Assembly: GCA_964458935.1 (NCBI GenBank)
Contig: CAYWKS010000003.1
Location: 1-64,000 of the forward strand
Origin: CAYWKS01 sp964458935
GTDB lineage: Bacteria; Planctomycetota; Phycisphaerae; Phycisphaerales; Zrk34
Reading direction: 5' to 3'
Length of the DNA stretch: 64,000 bases
Part shown: piece after piece, positions 1 to 8,834 of the stretch
How positions within the stretch are numbered: the stretch's first letter is position 1
How the letters are laid out: every line of letters starts with the position of its first letter
Notes under the pieces: model-generated
Told to the model about the DNA's origin: nothing
The model's database searches: none
Seen by the model: the letters and a program-made list of their open reading frames with translations, nothing else
Translations under genes and position numbers: made by a program

Positions 1-367
1 ATATGAGGCCAACAACAAGACTGCACGCCGAACCCCCGAACCCTGATCCCTACCACCCACCCTGTCCCCCGGACATGCACAAGACCGACAACAACCCGTG
101 CAAAGTCAATTCCGCCAGCGGGTTACGCTCATCGAGACACTGTCCGGGGGCAAACCCGGACGGACACGACACAACTCACCCGGCGGCAATCGCTTACAGT
201 CGATTGGCCACCCAGCGGGGTGCCCGGGGCGGACACCGTCCGCCCCCGCTCGCCCCCCCCCGCCCCCCGCCACGGGCAACGGCCGGCGGCCGCCCGCATC
301 CCCTGTTATCATGCCCGCCTTTACCCCGTTGGCGACCGCAAACCCATGCGGCCGCGGAGATGCCCCC
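1..367. other. Intergenic region upstream of aspS
   Basis: No convincing coding region is visible here; the open frames are low-complexity Pro/Arg/Ala shadows. A perfect 9-bp stem with a 3-base loop lies at 226-246 (GGGGCGGAC, ACC, GTCCGCCCC), with no T-run after it. It may be the terminator of a gene outside the window or a protein-binding palindrome. A -10-like TATCAT lies at 307-312, about 55 bases before the aspS start, without a recognisable -35. Confidence 0.5.
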
Positions 368-2161
368 ATGCTCAAGCGAACCCATCACTGCGGCGAACTG
401 CGACTCGAACACGTCGGCGCCGAGGTCGTGCTCAACGGCTGGGTCAACAACTACCGCGATCACGGCGGCGTGATCTTCATCGACCTCCGCGACCGCGAAG
501 GCGTCACCCAACTCGTCTTCCACCCCGAGAACGCCGACGCCCACGCCGCCGCCGACCGCCTCCGCCACGAGGACGTCGTCGCCGTCCGCGGCCACGTGAT
601 CGAGCGCGTCGACGCCGACTCCGGAGACAAGCTCTACAACCCGCGCCTCGACACCGGTCAGATCGAGGTCAACAGCCTGCAGGTCGAGGTGCTGAACAAG
701 GCCGCCACACCCCCGTTCAGCCCCGAAGAGGCCAACAAGGTCGGCGAGGACCGCCGCCTGCGCTATCGCTACATCGACCTGCGCAGGCCCACCATGCAGA
801 ACACCCTCCGCACGCGGCACCGCCTGACCAAGACCGTCCGCGATTACTTCGACGACAATGGCTTCTACGAAGTCGAGACGCCGTTCCTGTGCCGCTCGAC
901 GCCCGAAGGGGCGCGGGACTTCCTCGTGCCTTCGCGCCTCCAGGCCGGTTCGTTCTACGCCCTGCCGCAAAGCCCGCAGTTATTCAAGCAGATCCTCATG
1001 ACCGCCTGCGTCGATCGCTACCTCCAGATCGTCCGCTGTTTCCGCGACGAGGACCCCCGCGCCGACCGCCAGGCCGAGTTCACCCAGATCGATCTGGAGA
1101 TGGCGTTCGTCGAACGCGACGACGTGATCGACATGTGCGAGGGCATGGTCCGGCGCGTCTGGAAGGACCTGTTGGGCGTGGACGTCCCGCCCATCCGCCG
1201 CATGACCTACCGCGAGGCCATGGATCGTTACGGGTCCGATCGCCCGGACCTGCGGTTCGGCATGGAGCTGGTCGACGTGACCGACCTCGCGGGGCGGACC
1301 GAGTTCAAGGTGTTCAGCGGTGCCGTCGCCGACGGCGGGATCGTCAAGGCGATCCGCGTGCCAGGCGGCGGGTCGATGAGCCGCAAAGACTCCGACGCCC
1401 TCGCCGAGTGGGTCAAGCAGTTCGGCGCCGGCGGGCTGCCGGTCGTCCGCGTGCAGGACGGCGAACTGGCGACCGGCGTCGCCAAGTTCCTCGCCCCGAT
1501 CGCCGACGAGCTCAAGTCACGCCTCGCACTCGACGACGGCGACATGGTCTGCTTCGGCGTCGACGCCCGGCCTGCCCTCGTCCACCGCATCCTCGGCGAG
1601 CTGCGGGTCAAGCTGGCCCACGACCTGGGCATGATCCCCGACGGGCGGTGGGAATGGCTCTGGGTCGTCGACTTCCCGCTCGTCGAATACTCCGAGGAAG
1701 ATAAGCGCTGGTACGCCCTGCACCACCCGTTCACCGCGCCCCGGCCCGAGGACCTGGACAAGCTCGAGACCGACCCGGCCAACGTGCTCAGCGACGCCTA
1801 TGACCTCGTGCTCAACGGCTCGGAGCTCGGCGGCGGGTCGATCCGTATCCACCGCCCCGACACCCAGCAGCGCGTCTTCACGCTGCTCGGCATCGACGAG
1901 GACGCGGCCCGGCAGAAGTTCGGCTTCCTCCTCGACGCGCTGCAGTACGGCGCCCCGCCGCACGGCGGGCTGGCGTTCGGGCTCGACCGCATGGTCATGC
2001 ACCTGGTCGGCACCTCGAACATCCGCGACGTCATCGCCTTCCCCAAAACCCAGAACGGCGCGGACCTCATGACCGAAGCCCCCGCCCCCGTCGATGACAT
2101 GCAGCTCCGCGAGCTCAACCTCCGCGTTCAGAGCCACCACTCGCCCAAGCAGGCGGTCTAG
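368..2161 (+). CDS. aspS: Aspartyl-tRNA synthetase
   Basis: Class II synthetase charging tRNA-Asp with aspartate in the cytoplasm; 597 aa, normal for the bacterial type. It has an N-terminal OB-fold anticodon-binding domain, then the catalytic domain with motif 2 (FRDEDPRADRQAEFTQ) and motif 3 (GLAFGLDRM). The bacterial GAD-type insertion lies between them. The ATG at 368 was chosen because GGAG lies about nine bases upstream and the protein then begins like other AspRS (MLKRTHHCGEL); the upstream in-frame extension is low complexity. Whether it is discriminating, or also charges tRNA-Asn, cannot be told from the window. A free-asparagine synthetase gene follows directly. Function is certain; only the start is open. 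Confidence 0.97.
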   Translation: MLKRTHHCGELRLEHVGAEVVLNGWVNNYRDHGGVIFIDLRDREGVTQLVFHPENADAHAAADRLRHEDVVAVRGHVIERVDADSGDKLYNPRLDTGQIEVNSLQVEVLNKAATPPFSPEEANKVGEDRRLRYRYIDLRRPTMQNTLRTRHRLTKTVRDYFDDNGFYEVETPFLCRSTPEGARDFLVPSRLQAGSFYALPQSPQLFKQILMTACVDRYLQIVRCFRDEDPRADRQAEFTQIDLEMAFVERDDVIDMCEGMVRRVWKDLLGVDVPPIRRMTYREAMDRYGSDRPDLRFGMELVDVTDLAGRTEFKVFSGAVADGGIVKAIRVPGGGSMSRKDSDALAEWVKQFGAGGLPVVRVQDGELATGVAKFLAPIADELKSRLALDDGDMVCFGVDARPALVHRILGELRVKLAHDLGMIPDGRWEWLWVVDFPLVEYSEEDKRWYALHHPFTAPRPEDLDKLETDPANVLSDAYDLVLNGSELGGGSIRIHRPDTQQRVFTLLGIDEDAARQKFGFLLDALQYGAPPHGGLAFGLDRMVMHLVGTSNIRDVIAFPKTQNGADLMTEAPAPVDDMQLRELNLRVQSHHSPKQAV

Positions 2162-2243
2162 CCGATCATCCGTTGATCCGTCACGCCCACCGCGGCCTCG
2201 CGGCCCGTGGAGCGACGCGCTGGCGGATCGACGCCTCTCACCC

Positions 2244-4103
2244 ATGTGCGGAATCGCCGGCATCCTGACATTCGACGGCTCGCCGCCCGATGACGCGGCG
2301 CTGCATCGCATGCGCGACTGCGTCGCGCACCGCGGGCCCGACGGCGCCGGCCTGATCGTCGACGGCCCGTGCGGGCTGGCGCACACGCGGCTGAGCGTGA
2401 TCGACCTGTTGTCCGGCGTGCAGCCCATGCGGATCGAGGCGTGCGGCGAGCTGGGGGCCCTGACCCTGGTGTTCAACGGCGAGATCTACAACCACCGCCG
2501 GCTGCGGCGGCTGCTGGAGCGGCGCGGCCACACCTTCGCCTCCGACCACTCCGACACCGAGGTGCTCCTGCACGGCTACCGTGAATGGGGCACCGAACTG
2601 GCCAAGCACCTCGACGGCATGTTCGCCTTCGCCATCCACGACCCGCGGAACGCCGAGCTGTACCTCTGCCGCGATCGGGTCGGCAAGAAACCGCTCCACG
2701 TGCTGCGGGACGGCCGCCAACTGGTCTTCGCCTCGCTCATCAGCGCCGTGGTCGCCGGCTCGCCGCTGCCGGTCGATATCGACCGCGGGGCGCTGGCCGA
2801 CTACCTGACCTTCGGCTACACGTTTGAGCGTTCCCTGCTCACGGGCGTGGAGGAGGTCCCCGCCGGGCACTGGATGCTGGTCAACGCATCGGGGCGGACG
2901 CGGTCGCAGCGCTACTGGCAGCCGGCGCCGCTCAGCCGCACCAGCACGCGGCTGGGTGCGGCCGACGCCGTCGAGGAACTGCTCGCCGAGTCGGTCGCGT
3001 CGCGGCTGGAGTCCGATGTGCCGCTGGGCTGCTTCCTGTCCGGCGGGATCGACTCGTCGCTCATCGCGGCGATGGCCCAGAAGCAGCGCGGCGGTGAGCG
3101 GCTGACAACCTTCAGCGTCGCCATGCCCGACAACCGCTACGACGAGAGCGCCTTCGCCCGGAAGGTCGTTGAGCACATCGGCTCGGACCATCACGAGCTG
3201 GTCGCCGAGGGGGATTTCGCGGCCGACCTGGAACACCTGGTGGCAACGGCCGGCGAGCCCACGGGTGATTCGTCGCTGCTGCCGACGTACTGGCTGAGTC
3301 GCGCGGCGCGGCAGCGTGTGACCGTCGCGCTGTCGGGCGACGGCGGCGACGAGTTGTTCGCCGGGTATGACCGCTATCGGGCGCTGCGGCTGCTGCGGCG
3401 GCATCGCTGGTGGCTGGGCCGCATCCCCGTGGCATGGCTGCAGACCGCCGACCCCAAGTCGCCGCGCCATCGGGCGGCGCGGCTGGCCAGCGCCGCCCGG
3501 CAGCAGACCCCGTCGCGGCAGTACATGGACATGGTGCGGCTGTTCAGCCCGCGGCAGCTCGGGTGGCTGGGCGTGGAAGTCGGGCCCGCCGCCGACGTGC
3601 CGCCCCAGTTCCCCGACGAGGTCGACCCGGCCGAGGCCGCGCGGCGCTGGGACCTGCATCACTACCTGCCGTTCGACCTGCTGCGGAAGGTGGATCGGGC
3701 ATCGATGGCGGTGGCGCTGGAGGTGCGGTGCCCGATGCTGGACCGGCAGGTCGTGGACCTGGCGTCGCACCTGCCGGCGGGCGTGCTCACGCCGGCAGGG
3801 CGACTCAAGGGCCTGCTGCGTCAGGTCGCCGCACGCCACCTGCCCCCCGAGATCGTGCACCGGGAGAAGGTCGGTTTCAGCATCCCGCTGGGCGAATGGT
3901 TCCGCGGCGACCTGGCGGAGATGCTGCGCGGGCGGCTGCTGCGCGGCGACCACCACCTCGAGTCGCTGGGCTTCGTGCTCGCGCGGGTGGAAAAGATGAT
4001 GCACGACCATCACGCCCGGCGGGCCGACCACACGCACCGACTGTTCGCCCTGCTGTCGCTGAGCATGTGGCTGGACTGGCTGGCGAGCCGCCGCCGCGGG
4101 TGA
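2244..4103 (+). CDS. asnB: Asparagine synthase (glutamine-hydrolysing)
   Basis: Makes asparagine from aspartate, ATP and glutamine. The protein is 619 aa and starts MCGIAG, so Cys2 becomes the N-terminal nucleophile of the class II glutaminase domain (roughly residues 1-210). The C-terminal synthetase domain has the pyrophosphate-loop motif LSGGIDSS at about residues 265-272, followed by the SGDGGDELFAGY block. The start is fixed by the required Met-Cys. It follows aspS by 82 bases on the same strand with no clear promoter or Shine-Dalgarno, so it may be co-transcribed. Planctomycetes often carry several AsnB paralogues, some acting in secondary metabolism or sugar modification. The context here favours plain asparagine supply, but that is inference. 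Confidence 0.93.
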   Translation: MCGIAGILTFDGSPPDDAALHRMRDCVAHRGPDGAGLIVDGPCGLAHTRLSVIDLLSGVQPMRIEACGELGALTLVFNGEIYNHRRLRRLLERRGHTFASDHSDTEVLLHGYREWGTELAKHLDGMFAFAIHDPRNAELYLCRDRVGKKPLHVLRDGRQLVFASLISAVVAGSPLPVDIDRGALADYLTFGYTFERSLLTGVEEVPAGHWMLVNASGRTRSQRYWQPAPLSRTSTRLGAADAVEELLAESVASRLESDVPLGCFLSGGIDSSLIAAMAQKQRGGERLTTFSVAMPDNRYDESAFARKVVEHIGSDHHELVAEGDFAADLEHLVATAGEPTGDSSLLPTYWLSRAARQRVTVALSGDGGDELFAGYDRYRALRLLRRHRWWLGRIPVAWLQTADPKSPRHRAARLASAARQQTPSRQYMDMVRLFSPRQLGWLGVEVGPAADVPPQFPDEVDPAEAARRWDLHHYLPFDLLRKVDRASMAVALEVRCPMLDRQVVDLASHLPAGVLTPAGRLKGLLRQVAARHLPPEIVHREKVGFSIPLGEWFRGDLAEMLRGRLLRGDHHLESLGFVLARVEKMMHDHHARRADHTHRLFALLSLSMWLDWLASRRRG

Positions 4104-4123
4104 AAGCCGCCACGGAAAGCGAG

Positions 4124-4136
4124 TAAACTGCCGACC
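4124..4136 (+). promoter_or_regulatory. Putative leaderless promoter of glnS
   Basis: TAAACT (4124-4129) lies exactly seven bases before the glnS ATG. GTGAAA at 4100-4105 could be the -35 (spacer 18). Transcription would then begin at or next to the start codon. No Shine-Dalgarno is present. Confidence 0.45.
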
Positions 4137-5855
4137 ATGAACGACACCGCCACGGAAAGCCCCCGCGACTTCATCCGCCAGGCGATCGCCGATGACCTCG
4201 AGGCCGGCCGATACGACAGACCCGTCGTCACACGCTTCCCGCCGGAGCCCAACGCCTTCCTGCACATCGGTCACGCCAAGGCGATGGGCATCGACTTCCA
4301 CGTCGCCGAGGAGTTCGGCGGGCGGACCAACCTGCGGTTTGACGACACGAATCCGACGCGTGAAGAGCAGGTCTACATCGACGCGATCAAGGACGATGTC
4401 GCATGGCTGGGTTTCGCCTGGTCCAACGAATGCTACGCCAGCGACTACTTCCCGATGCTGTACGACTGGGCGATGGCGATGACCCGGGCGGGGCTGGCCT
4501 ACGTCGACGACCAGTCCGCCGAGCAGATCCGGGCCAACCGCGGGACGCTGACCACGCCGGGCACGCCGTCGCCCTATCGCGATCGGCCCATCGACCAGAG
4601 CGTGACGCTGCTGGAGCGCATGCGTGCCGGCGAGTTCCCCAACGGCTCGCGGGTCTTGCGGGCGAAGATCGACATGGCCGCGCCCAACATCAACCTGCGC
4701 GACCCGGTGATGTATCGCATCATGCACCTGCCGCACCCGCGGACGGGCGACGCGTGGTGCATCTATCCTTCGTACGACTGGGCGCACGGCCAGAGCGACT
4801 GGATCGAGGGCGTGACCCACTCGCTGTGCTCGCTGGAGTTCGAGGACCATCGGCCGCTGTACGACTGGTTCCTCGATCGGCTGATGGAGATCGGCGTGAC
4901 CAGCCCGGCGGCGGGCTATCGCCCGCGGCAGATCGAGTTCGCCCGCGGCAACATCACCTACATGGTGACAAGCAAGCGGCGGCTGCTGGAACTGATCGAG
5001 CGGGACTACGTGACCGGCTGGGATGACCCGCGGATGCCGACGCTGTGCGGGATGCGGCGGCGGGGCATGCCGCCGGCGGCGATCAAGCGGTTCTGGGCCG
5101 AGGCCGGCGTCGCCAAGCGCGTCAACAACATCGAGTACGCCCGGTTTGAAGGCATCGTCCGCGACGAGCTGAACCGCACCGCGGCGCGTCGCATGGCCGT
5201 GCTCGACCCGATCCGGCTGGTCATCACCAACTACCCGGAGGACCAGGTCGAACACATGGCGGCGGTGAACAACCCCGAGGACGAGGCGGCCGGCAGGCGC
5301 GAGGTGCCCTTCTGCCGCGAGTTGTTCATCGAGCGCGAGGACTTCCTCGAGAACCCGCCGAAGAAGTACTTCCGCCTCGCGCCCGGCAAGGAAGTCCGGT
5401 TGCGTTACGCGTACTGGGTGACCTGCACCGAGGTGGTGAAAGACGATGCGGGCCACATCGTGGAGCTGCGCTGCACGTACGACCCGGCGACCCGTGGCGG
5501 CGACAACCCGCCGCCCGACGCCGAAGGCAAGGTCCGCAAGGTCAAGGGCACGCTGCACTGGGTCTCGGCCCGGCATGCGATCGACGCGCACGTGCGGCTG
5601 TACGAGCACCTGTTCACCGCGGAGAACCCGCTGGATGTCGCCGCGGGCGAGGACTGGCTGAACAACGTCAACCACGATTCGCTGACGACGGTGATGGCCA
5701 AGGCCGAGCCGGCCCTCGCCGACGCCGAGGCGGGCCGGACGTTCCAGTTCGAACGGATCGGCTACTTCACGGTGGACCCGGACAGCGCGGCGGGCGAGCC
5801 GATCTTCAACCGCACCGTGACCCTCAAGGACACGTGGGCGAAGATGCAGAAGTAG
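4137..5855 (+). CDS. glnS: Glutaminyl-tRNA synthetase
   Basis: Class I synthetase charging tRNA-Gln directly, so this organism need not rely on the GatCAB transamidation route for Gln-tRNA. The 572-aa protein shows the extended signature FPPEPNAFLHIGHAK with HIGH at residues 43-46. The KMSKS equivalent is MVTSKRR near residue 277, a variant of the usual MSKRK of GlnRS. The tail (about residues 340-560) matches the two beta-barrel anticodon-binding domains, including WVSARHA. GlnRS is found in only part of bacteria and derives from a eukaryotic-type ancestor, so it is a useful lineage marker. The ATG at 4137 is supported by the -10-like box seven bases upstream. Confidence 0.96.
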   Translation: MNDTATESPRDFIRQAIADDLEAGRYDRPVVTRFPPEPNAFLHIGHAKAMGIDFHVAEEFGGRTNLRFDDTNPTREEQVYIDAIKDDVAWLGFAWSNECYASDYFPMLYDWAMAMTRAGLAYVDDQSAEQIRANRGTLTTPGTPSPYRDRPIDQSVTLLERMRAGEFPNGSRVLRAKIDMAAPNINLRDPVMYRIMHLPHPRTGDAWCIYPSYDWAHGQSDWIEGVTHSLCSLEFEDHRPLYDWFLDRLMEIGVTSPAAGYRPRQIEFARGNITYMVTSKRRLLELIERDYVTGWDDPRMPTLCGMRRRGMPPAAIKRFWAEAGVAKRVNNIEYARFEGIVRDELNRTAARRMAVLDPIRLVITNYPEDQVEHMAAVNNPEDEAAGRREVPFCRELFIEREDFLENPPKKYFRLAPGKEVRLRYAYWVTCTEVVKDDAGHIVELRCTYDPATRGGDNPPPDAEGKVRKVKGTLHWVSARHAIDAHVRLYEHLFTAENPLDVAAGEDWLNNVNHDSLTTVMAKAEPALADAEAGRTFQFERIGYFTVDPDSAAGEPIFNRTVTLKDTWAKMQK

Positions 5856-5871
5856 GAGCGGGCGTCGGCGG

Positions 5872-7719
5872 TCAACCCTCGACGCCGAGGCGGCTGTTGA
5901 TCTCCTGGCGGACCTGCTGGGCCTGGCTGGCGCGTCCGGCAGTGTCGAGCTGCCGGGCATAAAGCATGCCCACCTGATACCAGTTGCTCTGGGTCGCGAA
6001 CTGGGCGGCCATGTCCTGCGGCGGCTCGATCTTCCGCCACGTGGTCTGGTAGAGTTCCAAGGCGCGGTCGGCGTAGCCGGCCTCCACGAGCATCTTCTCC
6101 GTTCGCTGCAGGGCGTCGAGCACGAAAGGCCCGGCGTTGGGGAAACGCCGCAGCACGTCCTCGTAGCACCGGCCGGCGCGGGTCGGCTCGCCTTGCTTCT
6201 CCCAGAGCTGGCCCTGCTCAACCCGGATCTCCGCGGCCAGGTCCTGCCGCCGCTGCATCAGCTTGAACGCCGATTCCCAAAGCCGATGTTGCTCCGCCGG
6301 CTCGTCCACCGTGCGGATCATCGGGACCAAAATGTCCATGGTGAAGTCGGGGTACTTCTGGCCGGTCATCTTCTCCAGGGCACCGGCCCAGGCCCGCTTG
6401 TGCTCCAGGGTCATCCGGCCGTTCTCCGCCAGACTGCGCACGGCGAACCACGCGTCGATATTGCCCGGGCACAACTCGACCGCATGCCGCAGCACCTCGA
6501 GCTGGGCGTCCACGCCGGGCTCGCGCCGCTTGGCAGCCTGCCCGCCATTGGCCTCGCCGGTGAGCGGCAGCGGAGTCCAGCCATCCGGCGACTCGATGAA
6601 TGCATTGAGCCGCTCGGCGGCGTCGACCAGAGCCATCGAGGCGTGGCGTTGGGCACGCGGCGAACGGATCATCTCGCTGAGGGCGCTGACGAAGCTGTCG
6701 GGGATGGTGTTGCGGGTCTGGGGATCGAGGACGATGCCGCGGATGCCCTGGTAACCTTCGTAGCGTCCGGTGCTGAAGTTCCAGGCGGCCTGTCCGCGCC
6801 GGGCCTCGAGGAATCCGACCCAGGCATGGCCGACCTCGCCGCTGCGGCCGACGACGTAGGCGGTCGGCACGCCGATCGCCTTGCCCACCGCGCTGGCGAA
6901 GTACGCCTGGTCGGCGCAGACCCCGCCATATCGCTTGATGTTGGGCAGGTTGTAGCCGGCCTGCGTCACCCGCTTGGCCGTACCGCTGCGCAGATGCTCA
7001 TAGTCGTAGCTGATGGTGAAGAACAGCCGGCCCACGCCGCGGTTGCCCGCGTACTGCCCCAGGGCCCAACGCATCTCATCCACCGAACCCGTGGCGTCGA
7101 CGACCCAGATCAGCAGCTCCGGCGGCATCTTCTTCAGGCCAAACAGCATCCGCCGCTCATGCCGCAAGTAGAACTCCAGCAATTCCACCGGATCGGGGGC
7201 GCGAACCGTGTTCTCGTTGATCTGCCGCGACAATGGCTTGTCGTGCACCACACCGATCGCCGCCACCAGCGCGGGCAACTGCTCGCTCGCCTTGGGCTGC
7301 GATGCGTGCATACGGTTGAGCAGGTCGTACACCGAAGCCGGCTCGTCCTCCTGCCGCATCAGATACGCGAGCGTCCGACCCAGCGGCTCGTGCTCCCGCA
7401 GGATGGCGTAAGTCGCTTTAGCCTGGGCCGGCGGGGCCTTCGCCAACTGGCCAAACAGCCGCCGCGCGTACGCCGCATCCGCATACGCCTTCGTATCGCT
7501 CAGCGGCCGATACGCGACCACCTGATCGAACACGCGGTCGCTCGCCTCGGCTGCCGCGGCGAAGTCGCCGTCCGACTGAACCCGTTCATGAATCGACTGC
7601 AGACGATCGGCCAGCGGGTCGGGTGCTGGAGCGGACGACTGGCCCCGCGCCTGCGGACATGTCACCGCGAGCAACAGCAGTGCGGCCGCGCCGCAAGACC
7701 TGAGCACGCCATGCATCAT
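5872..7719 (-). CDS. Secreted transglutaminase-like/TPR protein
   Basis: Unnamed 615-aa exported protein. The N-terminus is a signal peptide (LRSCGAAALLLLAV then ARG-Q). The middle contains a transglutaminase-like papain-fold core: Cys in YGGVCADQAYFAS, His in GEVGHAWVGF, and a later Asp in GIVLDPQT, in the expected C-H-D order. The C-terminal third is helical with TPR-like repeats (QGEPTRAGRCYEDVLRRFPNAG and similar). The start was set at 7719 because AGGGGG lies a few bases upstream; an adjacent ATG at 7716 is equally possible. It lies 31 bases after nuoB on the same strand and may share its transcript, although no functional link is evident. A protease or a non-catalytic peptidoglycan/protein-binding role are both possible. 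Confidence 0.65.
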   Translation of the reverse strand: MMHGVLRSCGAAALLLLAVTCPQARGQSSAPAPDPLADRLQSIHERVQSDGDFAAAAEASDRVFDQVVAYRPLSDTKAYADAAYARRLFGQLAKAPPAQAKATYAILREHEPLGRTLAYLMRQEDEPASVYDLLNRMHASQPKASEQLPALVAAIGVVHDKPLSRQINENTVRAPDPVELLEFYLRHERRMLFGLKKMPPELLIWVVDATGSVDEMRWALGQYAGNRGVGRLFFTISYDYEHLRSGTAKRVTQAGYNLPNIKRYGGVCADQAYFASAVGKAIGVPTAYVVGRSGEVGHAWVGFLEARRGQAAWNFSTGRYEGYQGIRGIVLDPQTRNTIPDSFVSALSEMIRSPRAQRHASMALVDAAERLNAFIESPDGWTPLPLTGEANGGQAAKRREPGVDAQLEVLRHAVELCPGNIDAWFAVRSLAENGRMTLEHKRAWAGALEKMTGQKYPDFTMDILVPMIRTVDEPAEQHRLWESAFKLMQRRQDLAAEIRVEQGQLWEKQGEPTRAGRCYEDVLRRFPNAGPFVLDALQRTEKMLVEAGYADRALELYQTTWRKIEPPQDMAAQFATQSNWYQVGMLYARQLDTAGRASQAQQVRQEINSRLGVEG

Positions 7720-7750
7720 GCAAACCCCCTGGCTGGAACAACGCGACGGG

Positions 7751-8305
7751 TCACTGTGCACCGATGGTCAGCGGCACCGGCTGTGGGCGCACCTCGTAGG
7801 TCGGCTGGACCGCGATGTTGAGCGGTCGCCGCTGGGCCGGCGGAAGCCCGTCCTCGTCGATGATTCGCTGGATCGCCATGAAGCTCTCCATGAGCGTCTC
7901 CGGCCGCGGCGGACAGCCGGGCACGTAGACGTCCACGGGGATGAACTGGTCAACGCCCTGGACCACCGCATAGGTGTCGAAGACGCCTCCTGTTGAGGCA
8001 CAGGCGCCCATGGAGATGACCCACTTGGGCTCGGTCATCTGCTGGTAGATGCGCTGGAGCACGGGCATCATCTTGATGCTGACTCGGCCGGCGCAGATAA
8101 GCAGGTCGCTCTGGCGCGGGCTGAAACTCATCCGCTCCATGCCGAAACGCGACATGTCGTAGCGGCTGGAGGCGGTGGCCATCAGCTCGATGCCGCAGCA
8201 GGCCGTCGCAAACGGCATGGGCCACATGCTCGATCGCCGGGACCAGTTCACGACCTTCCGCAACTGCGTGGTGAGAAAATTGTCCGCTGTAAATTCGTAA
8301 CCCAT
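7751..8305 (-). CDS. nuoB: NADH-quinone oxidoreductase subunit B
   Basis: Complex I subunit that carries iron-sulfur cluster N2, the last redox centre before quinone. The 184-aa protein keeps all four cluster ligands: C36, C37 (FATACCGIE), C102 (SMGACAS) and C131 (VPGCPPRPE), so it looks functional. ATG at 8305 was preferred over the GTG two codons upstream because GGGAG sits ten bases before it. A TAG stop lies in frame just upstream. It is striking that no other nuo gene is adjacent: upstream is the divergent feo operon and downstream a secreted transglutaminase-like gene. It may complete a split nuo cluster elsewhere or be an extra copy. Confidence 0.92.
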   Translation of the reverse strand: MGYEFTADNFLTTQLRKVVNWSRRSSMWPMPFATACCGIELMATASSRYDMSRFGMERMSFSPRQSDLLICAGRVSIKMMPVLQRIYQQMTEPKWVISMGACASTGGVFDTYAVVQGVDQFIPVDVYVPGCPPRPETLMESFMAIQRIIDEDGLPPAQRRPLNIAVQPTYEVRPQPVPLTIGAQ

Positions 8306-8350
8306 GAGCACAGAACTCCCGCACTAACGCATCGGCATTCCATCTCCACC

Positions 8351-8356
8351 ATTATA
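8351..8356 (-). promoter_or_regulatory. -10 box of nuoB
   Basis: A perfect TATAAT on the minus strand lies 45 bases before the nuoB ATG. No good -35 is seen at 16-18 bases. Transcription would start near 8344, giving a leader of about 40 bases that contains the GGGAG Shine-Dalgarno. Confidence 0.45.
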
Positions 8357-8442
8357 AGGCGACACGGGCAATCCTCCAGCGACACTTCTCCCTTCAGGGT
8401 CCGGCGGGCCCCGGCCGCCGCGGGCAACAGGATTAGCGGATC

Positions 8443-8497
8443 AATTAGTCATATTTATCGTGTTGGCCATTGACACCACGCCACGCCCAGCTATATT
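8443..8497 (+). promoter_or_regulatory. feo operon promoter with possible Fur site
   Basis: TTGACA (8470-8475), a 16-base spacer and TATATT (8492-8497) make the best sigma70-type promoter in the window. The start point would fall near 8504, about ten bases before the feoA ATG. Immediately upstream an AT-rich stretch (8443-8460, TTAGTCATATTTATCGTG) loosely resembles a Fur box on the reverse strand. The Fur assignment is speculative. Confidence 0.65.
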
Positions 8498-8513
8498 GCC
8501 TTAGGAAGTTGCA

Positions 8514-8792
8514 ATGGATTCTCAATCGCCGCGTCAGCGGCCGTGCACCTCGGAGTACACCCTGATGACCACGCTCGGCAAACTCAGGCCCAGTCAATCC
8601 GGCCGAATCGTCTCCGTGCAAGGTAACGACGCGATTACAGGCCGCCTGCTGGCGTTGGGGCTTCTGCCCGGGGCGAACGTGCGGGTGCTGGGCGTGGCGC
8701 CTTTGGGTGATCCGATGATGGTGCAACTGGACGGCTGCCGGATGAGCCTCCGCAAGGTCGAGGCCGAGTCGCTCACCATCGAGCCCGCCTGA
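8514..8792 (+). CDS. feoA: Ferrous iron transport protein A
   Basis: Small cytosolic SH3-like protein that works with FeoB in Fe2+ uptake. The 92-aa product carries the FeoA fold from about residue 20 (GKLRPSQSGRIVSV, RLLALGLLPGANVRVLGVAPLGDPMMV). The start is ambiguous. ATG 8514 has AGGA close upstream. ATG 8565 (MTTLGKL) begins nearer the conserved domain and has GGAG nine bases before it. If transcription starts near 8504, the 8514 start would have an extremely short leader. It is the first gene of a feoA-feoB-small protein operon. Confidence 0.9.
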   Translation: MDSQSPRQRPCTSEYTLMTTLGKLRPSQSGRIVSVQGNDAITGRLLALGLLPGANVRVLGVAPLGDPMMVQLDGCRMSLRKVEAESLTIEPA

Positions 8793-8834
8793 GACACCCG
8801 CCCAACCGCCTGATATGCGACAACGAGCCCGCTC

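Noticed and set aside
2238..6221. Minus-strand open frame of more than 1300 codons opposite asnB and glnS
   Set aside because: High-GC antisense shadow: composition is Arg/Gly/Pro/His-rich without domain patterns, and it lies over two certain genes.
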